From NCBI RefSeq assembly GCF_026013365.1, contig NZ_JAPDOE010000009.1, positions 1-64,000 on the forward strand: 64,000 nucleotides of DNA. The letters run 5' to 3'. Position numbers and translations under genes: made by a program. The DNA is from Paenibacillus sp. LS1 (GTDB taxonomy: Bacteria > Bacillota > Bacilli > Paenibacillales > Paenibacillaceae). The notes under the pieces are model-generated. The model was not told the origin of the DNA. It made no database searches and worked only from the letters and a program-made list of their open reading frames with translations. Below, one piece after another: positions 45,203 through 54,112 of the stretch (the first letter of the stretch is position 1; every line of letters begins with the position of its first letter).

Positions 45203-45247
45203 AGAGAGTACCTTTCACTGCATTATTTGGGTGGATCGGTACTCTCT
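45203..45247 (+). terminator. Inverted repeat after treR
   Basis: AGAGAGTACC and GGTACTCTCT form a 10-base stem around 25 bases, followed by a weak TTTGG. A possible terminator. Confidence 0.45.
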
Positions 45248-45360
45248 TTGGTTATGCGGGAAATCCGAAGATCGTCCATCAAGAACCGCTTAATGTCAAT
45301 GTTCTTCCTTCATGCTGGAGCGTATGATCACAATATACACGAGGCCGAGGGGTGAATGAA

Positions 45361-48300
45361 TTGAATCACATGACAGCGAAATCAAATGTTCGCATATGGG
45401 AAGAAACCAGAGATATTCCAACCTATGGTACAGGTAAACCGGACAAAAATCCGATGTTTCTTGAAAAGCGAATCTATCAGGGCAGTTCGGGTAAGGTGTA
45501 CCCGCATCCTGTGATCGACAGCATTGAAGATGAGGCCAATATGAAGTCGTATCGATTAATTATTCTCGAAAATGAATACGTTCGTATCGAGATGATGCCC
45601 GAACTGGGCGGACGTATCTATCGTGCGCTAGATCGGACCAACGACTACGATTTTGTATATTATAACCGGGTCATTAAACCTGCACTTGTGGGTCTGGCAG
45701 GGCCATGGATTTCCGGAGGAATTGAATTCAACTGGCCACAGCATCATCGGCCCAACACGTATGGCCCAGTCGACTATACATTTGGCAGTAACGAAGATGG
45801 GAGCGCTACCGTGTGGGTGGGTGAGATTGATCGCATGTATGGGACTAAAATGACTGCGGGCTTCACATTACATCCTGGCAAAGCCTATCTTGAAATCCAT
45901 GCCGAGGTATATAATCGCACCAACACACCTCAAACTTTTCTATGGTGGGCCAATCCAGCTGTAGCCGTCAATGATCACACGCAATCTGTGTTTCCACCTG
46001 ATGTAACGGCTGTATTGGATCATGGTAAACGGGATGTATCCCGGTTTCCGATCGCAACCGGAACCTATTACAAGATGGACTATTCCGAAGGTGTGGATAT
46101 CTCGCGATACAAAAACATACCGGTTCCAACATCCTACATGGCTTATAAGTCGGATTATAATTTCGTAGGCGGTTATGACCACGGAGTGCAGGCAGGTTTG
46201 TTGCATGTAGCCAATCACCATATCTCACCCGGAAAGAAACAATGGACCTGGGGGAACGGGGAATTCGGGCAAGCCTGGGATCGTCAGTTAACGGACGAGG
46301 ATGGACCATATATTGAATTAATGACCGGGATCTATACCGATAATCAGCCTGATTTTACGTGGTTACAGCCCTATGAAGCGAAATCATTTTCGCAGTATTT
46401 TATGCCGTATAAAGGAATTGGCATGGTCAAAAATGCAACGATTGATGCTGCGGTTAATCTGGAAATGGACGAAACGACCGGAGCGGTAACCGTGATGGTA
46501 TATGCGACGTCGGTTTTTGAACAAGTGACCGTTGAAGTGATAGGATCAACCACGGTATATCTCCATGAGAGATGTAATATCTCACCTATGGAACTATATA
46601 AATCTTCATTCCCGTGGAGCGGACAAGATGAATGGCATCAGTTGAAGTTAAGTGTTCGAACTGCGGAAGGAAGAGTACTTGTGACCTATCAGCCTGAAAG
46701 ATCTGAGATTCAAGAAGTTCCAGATCCGGCCACACCACTCCCACTACCATCGGAGATTCGTACCAATGAACAACTGTATCTCGCGGGTCTTCATCTGGAG
46801 CAATATCGGCATGCCACGTATGAACCGGAACCTTATTATCTGGAAGGCCTGAAGCGTGATGCAACGGATATACGTCTAAACATTGCGTATGGTACATTGC
46901 TGCTGCGTAGAGGACTGTTTCAAGATGCGGAGAATCATTTCAGACAGGCCGTTCAATCGCTGACGTGGAAAAATACGAATCCGTATGATAGTGAAGCATT
47001 TTACCAACTCGGTCTGAGTTTGAAACTACAGGGGAAACAGGAAGAATCCTATGTAGCTCTCTATAAAGCCGTATGGTCTGCACAGTATCAGGATACGGGT
47101 TATTTCAAGCTTGCTCAGATCGATACGGGTCAACATCGGTACATCGAAGCGTTGGATCACATCGAACGTTCGCTGATTCGTAACACCAGAAACTACAAGG
47201 CTCGTCATCTGAAGGTGGCACTGCTGCGTAGATTGGGTCAAGATAAACAGGCGATCCAATTTGCGCGTGAGACATTGGCACTGGACCCGGTTGAATTTGG
47301 AGCTGCACATGAATTAGTCCTGATCTATAGCGGAGCGATTACACCTTCAGAGAGAGTACAAGCGGAGCAAACACGTGAGCATTTCCTTCGTCTGATGCGA
47401 GGAAACGTTCATAATTATCTGAATCTAGCCGCGGATTATGCCGAGAGTGGATTGTGGGAAGAAGCACTGACGGTACTCTCCTATGTTGAATCCGAAATTA
47501 CACAGTCGTATCCCATGGTTGGTTATGCGCAGGCTTACTTGTATCGTCAGTTGGGGGATACGGAACAGGCCCGAGAATATCAAAAGCAGGGGAAAACTGC
47601 TCCAACCGATTATTGTTTTCCTAACACGCTATTTGAATTCCTGGTACTTCAGGATGTATTGGCAGTGGATTCGAATGATGCGCGTGCTCACTATTACCTG
47701 GGAAATTGGTTATATGATCATAAACGCTACGAAGAAGCGATCACTCATTGGGAAACTTCGCGTGAGGCGGATGCTGCATATTCGACTGTACATCGGAATC
47801 TGGGACTGGCTTATTATAACAAGCTGAATCGGCCCGATCTTGCACTGGTATCATTAGAGGAAGCTTTCCGGTTGGATTCACATGATGCCCGAATATTCTA
47901 CGAGTTGGATCAATTGCGCAAGAAGATCGGGTATTCTTGTGAGCGTCGAATCAAAATGCTGGAACAACATATGGAGTTGGTTCATCACCGTGATGATCTG
48001 TATATCGAGTGGGTGACTCTATTAAATATGCAGGGTAGTCATCAGGAAGCATGGGATGCTCTTCAGGCACGGCGGTTTCATCCCTGGGAGGGTGGAGAAG
48101 GCAAAGTTACAGGACAATATGTTACTGCACTGACGGAACTGGCGAAGCAAAATCTGGAGAAACAACAACCTGAACTAGCATTTGAGCTGTTGCAGAAGGC
48201 TTTGGTTTACCCGGAGAACTTGGGTGAAGGTAAGCTAGAGGGAGCCGGAGACAATCCAGTTTACTTTTATCTGGGCTGTGTCTACCAGCAACTGAAGAAT

Positions 48301-48699
48301 AATCAAGCTGCAGAGGAAAGTTTCCACAGAGCATCCATCGGTCTGAACGAACCGGCAAGCGCGATGTTCTATAATGATCAACCGCCTGAATCGATCTATT
48401 ATCAGGGACTGGCCTGGCAGAAGCTTGGCAATACGAAGGAAGCAAACAGACGCTTTAACAAACTGATTGATTATGCCGAAAGACATATGCAAGATCATAT
48501 CCGAATGGATTACTTTGCGGTCTCTCTGCCCGATTTCCTAGTGTTTGACGACGATCTAGATCAGCGAAATGAAGAACATTGCCGGTATATGCGGGCATTG
48601 GGTCTTCTGGGGCTGGGTCGGACGAGTGAAGCCAAACTTGAGTTGGAGCGGGTACTGGAGAAAAACCCGAATCATCAAGGGGCAATCGTCCATCGATAA
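45361..48699 (+). CDS. DUF5107 and TPR-repeat protein
   Basis: About 1,110 residues. Residues ~20-340 are DUF5107 (LENEYVRIEMMPELGGRIYRALDRTNDYDFVYYN..., WISGGIEFNWPQHHRP), a beta-sandwich of the galactose-mutarotase kind that suggests carbohydrate binding or processing. Residues ~470-1110 hold many TPR repeats (e.g. AHYYLGNWLYDHKRYEEAITHWE). There is no signal peptide, so it is cytoplasmic. TTG 45361 has GAGGGGTGA five bases upstream; GTG 45352 and ATG 45370 are alternatives. The gene follows a TreR-like regulator. Substrate is not known to me. Confidence 0.82.
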   Translation: MNHMTAKSNVRIWEETRDIPTYGTGKPDKNPMFLEKRIYQGSSGKVYPHPVIDSIEDEANMKSYRLIILENEYVRIEMMPELGGRIYRALDRTNDYDFVYYNRVIKPALVGLAGPWISGGIEFNWPQHHRPNTYGPVDYTFGSNEDGSATVWVGEIDRMYGTKMTAGFTLHPGKAYLEIHAEVYNRTNTPQTFLWWANPAVAVNDHTQSVFPPDVTAVLDHGKRDVSRFPIATGTYYKMDYSEGVDISRYKNIPVPTSYMAYKSDYNFVGGYDHGVQAGLLHVANHHISPGKKQWTWGNGEFGQAWDRQLTDEDGPYIELMTGIYTDNQPDFTWLQPYEAKSFSQYFMPYKGIGMVKNATIDAAVNLEMDETTGAVTVMVYATSVFEQVTVEVIGSTTVYLHERCNISPMELYKSSFPWSGQDEWHQLKLSVRTAEGRVLVTYQPERSEIQEVPDPATPLPLPSEIRTNEQLYLAGLHLEQYRHATYEPEPYYLEGLKRDATDIRLNIAYGTLLLRRGLFQDAENHFRQAVQSLTWKNTNPYDSEAFYQLGLSLKLQGKQEESYVALYKAVWSAQYQDTGYFKLAQIDTGQHRYIEALDHIERSLIRNTRNYKARHLKVALLRRLGQDKQAIQFARETLALDPVEFGAAHELVLIYSGAITPSERVQAEQTREHFLRLMRGNVHNYLNLAADYAESGLWEEALTVLSYVESEITQSYPMVGYAQAYLYRQLGDTEQAREYQKQGKTAPTDYCFPNTLFEFLVLQDVLAVDSNDARAHYYLGNWLYDHKRYEEAITHWETSREADAAYSTVHRNLGLAYYNKLNRPDLALVSLEEAFRLDSHDARIFYELDQLRKKIGYSCERRIKMLEQHMELVHHRDDLYIEWVTLLNMQGSHQEAWDALQARRFHPWEGGEGKVTGQYVTALTELAKQNLEKQQPELAFELLQKALVYPENLGEGKLEGAGDNPVYFYLGCVYQQLKNNQAAEESFHRASIGLNEPASAMFYNDQPPESIYYQGLAWQKLGNTKEANRRFNKLIDYAERHMQDHIRMDYFAVSLPDFLVFDDDLDQRNEEHCRYMRALGLLGLGRTSEAKLELERVLEKNPNHQGAIVHR

Positions 48700-48731
48700 T
48701 TGATAATCTATTAGTCATCTGTATATACAAA

Positions 48732-49060
48732 ATGAAATACTCATATGCACATGTGTGGAGCAACCGGAATGAGATTAATTATGAAGGACACGTTGCAGCA
48801 GCACATATTCATCATCAGATGTTAACCGACCATATTCACTATGGGCATAGCTGGATCATCATGCGCTTAGTCTGTCCATAACGCCAATTCGAAGAGGAAC
48901 GATAGAGAGATATGTTAATCAGGCTTATGTAGAGCGCTTTGAGGGTATGGAGATTGGGAAATTCAATCAGATTCGAGTGATACCTCATTACCGGATTGGG
49001 TTGGTAATGGCGGGAGTTAGGAAGTCACTCAGTCGGAATGAAGAGATAAACGACAGTTAA
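48732..49060 (+). pseudogene. Frameshifted gene remnant, unrecognised
   Basis: ATG 48732 opens a 49-codon frame (MKYSYAHVWSNRNEINYEG...) ending at 48881. From 48881 another frame continues for about 60 codons (IRRGTIERYVNQAYVERFEG...) to a stop at 49060. Both parts look protein-like, so a frameshift or deletion in an older gene is likely. There is no good ribosome binding site. Family unknown. Nothing else is seen in 48700-49077. Confidence 0.4.
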
Positions 49061-49077
49061 CGGGTGCTTATTCTACA

Positions 49078-49122
49078 GAAGGTTCTTTCTCCGAACGATT
49101 ATGAGGAGAAAGAACCTTTTTT
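49078..49122 (+). terminator. Terminator
   Basis: AAGGTTCTTTCTCC pairs with GGAGAAAGAACCTT, then a T-run. It may end transcripts of the DUF5107 gene. Confidence 0.85.
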
Positions 49123-49169
49123 GCTGTGTGATGTAAAAACAAATGATTCCTAATCATGGTAAAAACATC

Positions 49170-49198
49170 TTGACTGGTAAGCGTTTTCATTTTATTAT
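49170..49198 (+). promoter_or_regulatory. Mannanase promoter with cre in the spacer
   Basis: TTGACT (49170-49175) and TATTAT (49193-49198) are 17 bases apart. GGTAAGCGTTTTCA (49176-49189), a 13/14 match to the CcpA cre, fills the spacer, a geometry that blocks RNA polymerase when CcpA binds. The following ~175 bases are AT-rich leader. Confidence 0.7.
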
Positions 49199-49372
49199 AA
49201 CTTCATAACCTTATCGATAAAGTATATTTTAGTTTAATGACATAAATAAATAAGGTTATTATTGATTTTTCTAACTACCATAAAAACTTCGATTACCAAC
49301 GATTTTAGTTAACTTATTGCCTGGAGCAGGGTTAATTGAAATAAAAAAAAAAATACAGGAGGTTCCAAACGA

Positions 49373-50353
49373 ATGGTTAATCTGAAAAAGTGTACAATCT
49401 TCACGGTTATTGCTACTCTCATGTTCATGGTACTGGGGAGTGCAGCCCCCAAAGCATCTGCTGCCACAGGATTTTATGTAAGCGGTAACAAGTTATACGA
49501 TTCCACAGGTAAAGCTTTTGTCATGAGAGGTGTTAATCACGGACATTCCTGGTTCAAAAATGATCTGAATACCGCTATCCCTGCAATCGCCAAAACAGGT
49601 GCCAATACGGTACGCATTGTTCTTTCAAATGGTAGCCTGTACACCAAAGATGATCTGAACGCTGTTAAAAATATTATTAATGTAGTTAACCAAAATAAAA
49701 TGATTGCTGTACTCGAGGTTCATGACGCCACAGGGAAAGATGACTATAATTCGTTGGATGCGGCGGTGAACTACTGGATTAGCATTAAGGAAGCTTTGAT
49801 TGGCAAAGAAGATCGGGTAATCGTCAACATCGCCAATGAATGGTATGGAACGTGGAATGGAAGCGCGTGGGCTGATGGCTACAAAAAAGCCATTCCGAAA
49901 TTAAGAAACGCGGGAATCAAAAATACGCTAATTGTGGATGCAGCAGGATGGGGACAATTCCCCCAATCCATCGTCGATTATGGACAAAGTGTATTCGCAG
50001 CCGACTCACAGAAAAATACCGTGTTCTCCATTCATATGTATGAGTATGCTGGCAAAGATGCTGCAACCGTCAAAGCCAATATGGAGAATGTGCTGAACAA
50101 AGGATTGGCTCTGATCATTGGTGAGTTCGGGGGATACCACACAAATGGTGATGTGGATGAGTATGCCATTATGAGATATGGTCAGGAAAAAGGGGTAGGC
50201 TGGCTTGCCTGGTCCTGGTACGGAAATAGTTCCAATCTGAACTATCTGGACATGGCTACAGGTCCGAACGGAAGCTTAACCAGCTTTGGCAACACCGTAG
50301 TGAATGATACCTATGGTATTAAAAACACTTCCCAAAAAGCGGGGATTTTCTAA
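49373..50353 (+). CDS. Secreted GH5 beta-1,4-mannanase
   Basis: 326 residues: signal peptide ~1-31 (KASAATG), then a single GH5 domain of the Bacillus/Paenibacillus alkaline mannanase kind (subfamily 8), opening with FYVSGNKLYDSTGKAFVMRG. The acid/base is E156 (IANEWYG) and the nucleophile E251 (IIGEFGG). It cuts beta-mannans outside the cell. No binding module follows. AGGAGG before the ATG. It is monocistronic with a cre-bearing promoter and its own terminator. Confidence 0.9.
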   Translation: MVNLKKCTIFTVIATLMFMVLGSAAPKASAATGFYVSGNKLYDSTGKAFVMRGVNHGHSWFKNDLNTAIPAIAKTGANTVRIVLSNGSLYTKDDLNAVKNIINVVNQNKMIAVLEVHDATGKDDYNSLDAAVNYWISIKEALIGKEDRVIVNIANEWYGTWNGSAWADGYKKAIPKLRNAGIKNTLIVDAAGWGQFPQSIVDYGQSVFAADSQKNTVFSIHMYEYAGKDAATVKANMENVLNKGLALIIGEFGGYHTNGDVDEYAIMRYGQEKGVGWLAWSWYGNSSNLNYLDMATGPNGSLTSFGNTVVNDTYGIKNTSQKAGIF

Positions 50354-50370
50354 TCCGCTGATGAAATAGG

Positions 50371-50405
50371 AACACTCTGACGTTCACGTCAGGGTGTTTT
50401 TTTAA
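50371..50405 (+). terminator. Terminator of the mannanase gene
   Basis: ACACTCTGACGT pairs with ACGTCAGGGTGT around TC and is followed by seven T. Confidence 0.85.
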
Positions 50406-50460
50406 TAAAAGTGCTTAATCCATATTAATTTTTGAATTTTTCCGTTTATATTTAAAATCT

Positions 50461-50477
50461 TTTGTTTTCAAAACAAA
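50461..50477. promoter_or_regulatory. Palindrome before rhaEW
   Basis: TTTGTTTT-C-AAAACAAA is a perfect palindrome 56 bases before the rhaEW start. It may be the operator of a rhamnose regulator; none is encoded nearby. Confidence 0.4.
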
Positions 50478-50532
50478 ACAAAGATGATAAACTCGGATTA
50501 GGAATAAAACAAACATTATCGGAGGGAAACGA

Positions 50533-52602
50533 ATGGTACAGAGTTTATGGAATGCATCGCAGGCATCTGAGAAAACAACAGGACTGGAGCAATTGGTTTA
50601 CCGATCCAACCTGATTGGAACCGATCGCAGTGTATGTAACATTTTCGGTGGAAATACGTCTACCAAAACGACAGTGAAGGATTTTCGTGGTCGTGATGTA
50701 GAAGTAATGTATGTGAAAGGCAGCGGATCCGATCTGGGTTCCATGGAAGCGAAGCATTTTACCGGACTTGGGCTAGAGGACATTCGACCATTAATTGAAC
50801 GTGAATCCATGTCGGATGAAGAGATGGTTGAATATCTGGGACATTGCATGATTGATGCCAAGAACCCGCGTGCCTCCATCGAGACTCTTCTGCATGCGTT
50901 CCTTCCATATAAGCATGTGGATCATACGCACCCGGATGCGATTATCAGTCTGTGTTGTGCGCATAACGGTAAGGAATTGGCGAGGGAGATTTACGGTGAT
51001 CGTTTTGTATGGGTACCATATGTACGTCCTGGGTTTACGTTATCTAAAATGATTGCTGAAAGCGTATTCTCGAATCCAAATGCGGAACTCGTACTGATGG
51101 AAAAACACGGGCTCGTGACTTGGGGAGAAACATCCGAAGAATGTTACGCTCAAACGATCAAGATTATTAATGAAGCGGAAGCATTCATCGAAGCACGGGT
51201 CGACGAAGGAAGCTTGTTCGGTGGTGTGAAGCACCCGGCACTAGCAGCAGATGTTCGTCGTCAGATCGTATCACACGTGATGCCAACGATTCGTGGAGCA
51301 GTATCGGATAGCAAAAAAATGATATTGTCCTTTGATGATCAGGAGGATGTGCTTGCTTTTGTGGGCGGAGCGGATTCTCCGCAATTGTCTCAGGTGGGTG
51401 CGGCTTGCCCGGATCATCTGGTACATACCAAAGTGGTACCTCTGTTTATTGATTGGACGCCAGATGCGGATGACATTGAGGGCTTAAAAGCGAAACTGGT
51501 GGAAGGCGTGGCAGCCTACAAAGAGCAATATCAGCAGTATTTTGAAAGCAACAAAAACGAAGGTGACGTCATGTTCGAAGCGGCTCCTCGCGTTATCCTG
51601 ATTCCTGGTGTGGGCATGATCAACACAGGCAAGAGCTGGGCACTTTCCCAAGTAAGCGGTGCATTGTATCACAGAGCCATTGCCGTTATGCGTGGAGCCA
51701 CTAGCCTGGGTCAATTCGTATCGCTCAGTGCAAACGAATCTTACAATGTGGAGTACTGGCCGCTGGAATTGTACAAATTATCTCTGGCTCCCGCAGAAAC
51801 CGAATTCTCCCGCAAAGTGGCATTTATCACAGGTGGAGCAGGCGGGATCGGAAGTGAAACAGCACGTAGATTGGTATCTGAAGGCGCTCATGTCGTGCTC
51901 GCTGATCTCAACCTGGAGGGCGCACAGAAGGTAGCGCAGGAGATCAATGATCAGTACGGTGCGAATCGTGCCTATGCGCTGAAAATGGACGTAACCGATG
52001 AGGAAGCCGTTCAATCTGCGTATGCAGATGTTGCAGTGCAATATGGCGGAGTGGATATCATCGTGAACAATGCCGGATTGGCGACATCCAGCCCATTTGA
52101 CGAAACGTCCCTGAAAGAATGGAACCTGAACATGAATGTACTGGGTACAGGGTATTTCCTTGTGGCTCGCGAAGCCTTCAAGCTGATGAAACAGCAGGGT
52201 ATTGGTGGAAGCATGGTATTTATCGGGTCCAAAAACTCGGTGTATGCGGGTAAAAGTGCCTCTGCTTACAGCTCAGCGAAAGCGCTGGAAGCTCATCTCG
52301 CACGTTGTATTGCAGCAGAAGGCGGGGAGTATGGCATTCGTGTCAATACGATTCTTCCAGACGCAATTCTACAAGGGTCAGCGATCTGGAACGGTTCTTG
52401 GAGAAACGAACGTGCAGCGGCATACGGCATTGAACCAGATCAACTGGAAGAGTATTACCGCAAACGGACGACATTGCTCGTGAATATCTATCCAAGAGAT
52501 ATTGCGGAAGGGATCGCATTCTTTGCTTCTTCGAAATCCGAAAAAACAACCGGTTGCATGATGACCATTGATGGCGGTGTACCGGCAGCATTTACACGTT
52601 AA
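50533..52602 (+). CDS. rhaEW: Bifunctional rhamnulose-1-phosphate aldolase / lactaldehyde dehydrogenase
   Basis: 689 residues, as in Bacillus YuxG/RhaEW. The N-terminal ~400 residues are a class II aldolase/adducin domain with metal-site histidines (HVDHTHPD), splitting L-rhamnulose-1-phosphate into dihydroxyacetone phosphate and L-lactaldehyde. The C-terminal ~260 are a short-chain dehydrogenase (GGAGGIGSETA, NNAG, YSSAK), converting lactaldehyde. Cytoplasmic. GGAGGG before the ATG. rhaA follows after 18 bases. No rhamnulokinase gene is in the window. Confidence 0.92.
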   Translation: MVQSLWNASQASEKTTGLEQLVYRSNLIGTDRSVCNIFGGNTSTKTTVKDFRGRDVEVMYVKGSGSDLGSMEAKHFTGLGLEDIRPLIERESMSDEEMVEYLGHCMIDAKNPRASIETLLHAFLPYKHVDHTHPDAIISLCCAHNGKELAREIYGDRFVWVPYVRPGFTLSKMIAESVFSNPNAELVLMEKHGLVTWGETSEECYAQTIKIINEAEAFIEARVDEGSLFGGVKHPALAADVRRQIVSHVMPTIRGAVSDSKKMILSFDDQEDVLAFVGGADSPQLSQVGAACPDHLVHTKVVPLFIDWTPDADDIEGLKAKLVEGVAAYKEQYQQYFESNKNEGDVMFEAAPRVILIPGVGMINTGKSWALSQVSGALYHRAIAVMRGATSLGQFVSLSANESYNVEYWPLELYKLSLAPAETEFSRKVAFITGGAGGIGSETARRLVSEGAHVVLADLNLEGAQKVAQEINDQYGANRAYALKMDVTDEEAVQSAYADVAVQYGGVDIIVNNAGLATSSPFDETSLKEWNLNMNVLGTGYFLVAREAFKLMKQQGIGGSMVFIGSKNSVYAGKSASAYSSAKALEAHLARCIAAEGGEYGIRVNTILPDAILQGSAIWNGSWRNERAAAYGIEPDQLEEYYRKRTTLLVNIYPRDIAEGIAFFASSKSEKTTGCMMTIDGGVPAAFTR

Positions 52603-52620
52603 ATAGGAGGGTTCTTGCGG

Positions 52621-53892
52621 ATGGATAACCAAGTCAAGCAAACGTATGAAGCAGCCAAGGCATTGTATGCCCAGCACGGAATTGATACGGACGAGGTGCT
52701 GAACAAACTCGCGGATATCAAAGTATCCGTACACTGTTGGCAAGGCGATGATGTTAAAGGCTTTCTGAATAAAGATGGAGAGTTAACAGGTGGTATTTCC
52801 GTGACAGGTCAGTATCCGGGGGCTGCGACCACACCTGCTGAACTTCGCAACGATCTGGAGCAAGCTTTCGCTCTGATTCCCGGCAAACATAAGGTCAATC
52901 TGCATGCGATCTACACGGATACAGACGAGAAGGTTGAACTGGATCGGATTGAGCCGAAGCATTATGAGAACTGGGTGAAATGGGCCAAAGAACAAGGACT
53001 TGGTCTGGACTTTAACCCAACGTGTTTTTCCCATGAAAAATCAAGTGACGGGTTCACGCTCAGTCATCCGGACCCTGAGATTCGCAAGTTCTGGATTGAT
53101 CACTGCAAGGCGTCTCGCCGGATTGGTGCTTACTTTGGTGAACAGCTTGGTCAGACCTGTGTAACCAATGTATGGGTACCGGACGGATTCAAGGATAACC
53201 CGGTTGACCGGTTAACACCACGCAAACGTCTCAAGGAATCGCTAGATGAAGTATTCAGCGAACCGCTTAACCCGGAGCACAACCTGGACGCGGTAGAGAG
53301 TAAGTTGTTTGGTCTCGGTTCGGAAGCATATGTGGTGGGTTCTCATGAATTCTATATGGGTTACGGTTTGCAAAATGATACGTTAATCTGCCTAGATGCA
53401 GGTCATTTTCATCCAACAGAGGTTATTTCCAATAAACTGTCGTCCCTATCTTTGTTTACTAGCGGCATTCTGCTTCACGTAAGCCGCCCGATGCGCTGGG
53501 ACAGTGACCACGTCGTAATCATGGACGATGAGTTGCTGGAAATTGCCCGTGAACTGGTTCGACATGATCTTCTTGCGACCACACATATTGGACTGGATTT
53601 CTTTGATGCAAGCATTAACCGTGTAGCTGCTTGGGTCGTGGGTACACGTAATACGGTCAAAGCCCTTCTGCGTGCGATGCTGGAACCGGTGGATGCCTTG
53701 AAACAAGCCGAGTTGGACGGAGATTACACCCTGCGTCTAGCATTGACGGAAGAGTTCAAATCCTATCCGTTTGGCGCGATCTGGGACTACTATTGTGCTC
53801 AGCAAGGTGTTCCAGTTCGTGAACAATGGATCACGGATATCAAAACCTATGAACAAAACGTATTGTTACAGCGTGATAAAACATTGGTGTAA
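52621..53892 (+). CDS. rhaA: L-rhamnose isomerase
   Basis: 423 residues, the usual RhaA length. It interconverts L-rhamnose and L-rhamnulose with Mn. Family segments include KVSVHCWQGDDVKGF, HAIYTD and GLDFNPTCFSHEKSSDGFTLSHPD. ATG 52621 has AGGAGG ten bases upstream; a TTG six bases earlier is too close to that site. Second gene of the rhaEW-rhaA operon. Confidence 0.95.
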   Translation: MDNQVKQTYEAAKALYAQHGIDTDEVLNKLADIKVSVHCWQGDDVKGFLNKDGELTGGISVTGQYPGAATTPAELRNDLEQAFALIPGKHKVNLHAIYTDTDEKVELDRIEPKHYENWVKWAKEQGLGLDFNPTCFSHEKSSDGFTLSHPDPEIRKFWIDHCKASRRIGAYFGEQLGQTCVTNVWVPDGFKDNPVDRLTPRKRLKESLDEVFSEPLNPEHNLDAVESKLFGLGSEAYVVGSHEFYMGYGLQNDTLICLDAGHFHPTEVISNKLSSLSLFTSGILLHVSRPMRWDSDHVVIMDDELLEIARELVRHDLLATTHIGLDFFDASINRVAAWVVGTRNTVKALLRAMLEPVDALKQAELDGDYTLRLALTEEFKSYPFGAIWDYYCAQQGVPVREQWITDIKTYEQNVLLQRDKTLV

Positions 53893-53972
53893 CCGCTCTT
53901 ATTTTTCGTATATGAATTAGTTATGAGTAAAGAATTGCATCATTCATCATTTCAAAAGTTATCCCTTATCAA

Positions 53973-54015
53973 CCACTGCGGAATGAAATTTCATTTCCGC
54001 AGTGGTTTTTTTGGC
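53973..54015 (+). terminator. Terminator of the rha operon
   Basis: CCACTGCGGAAATGAAA-type stem (CCACTGCGGAATGAA against TTCATTTCCGCAGTGG) followed by seven T. Confidence 0.85.
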
Positions 54016-54112
54016 ATAATCACGCTGAAATGCATAAGTGAGGCGATTGTTTCCATACTAGGAATATAGATCCGAATCGCATACGTATGTCACGCAGAGG
54101 AGGTTAATAGAG

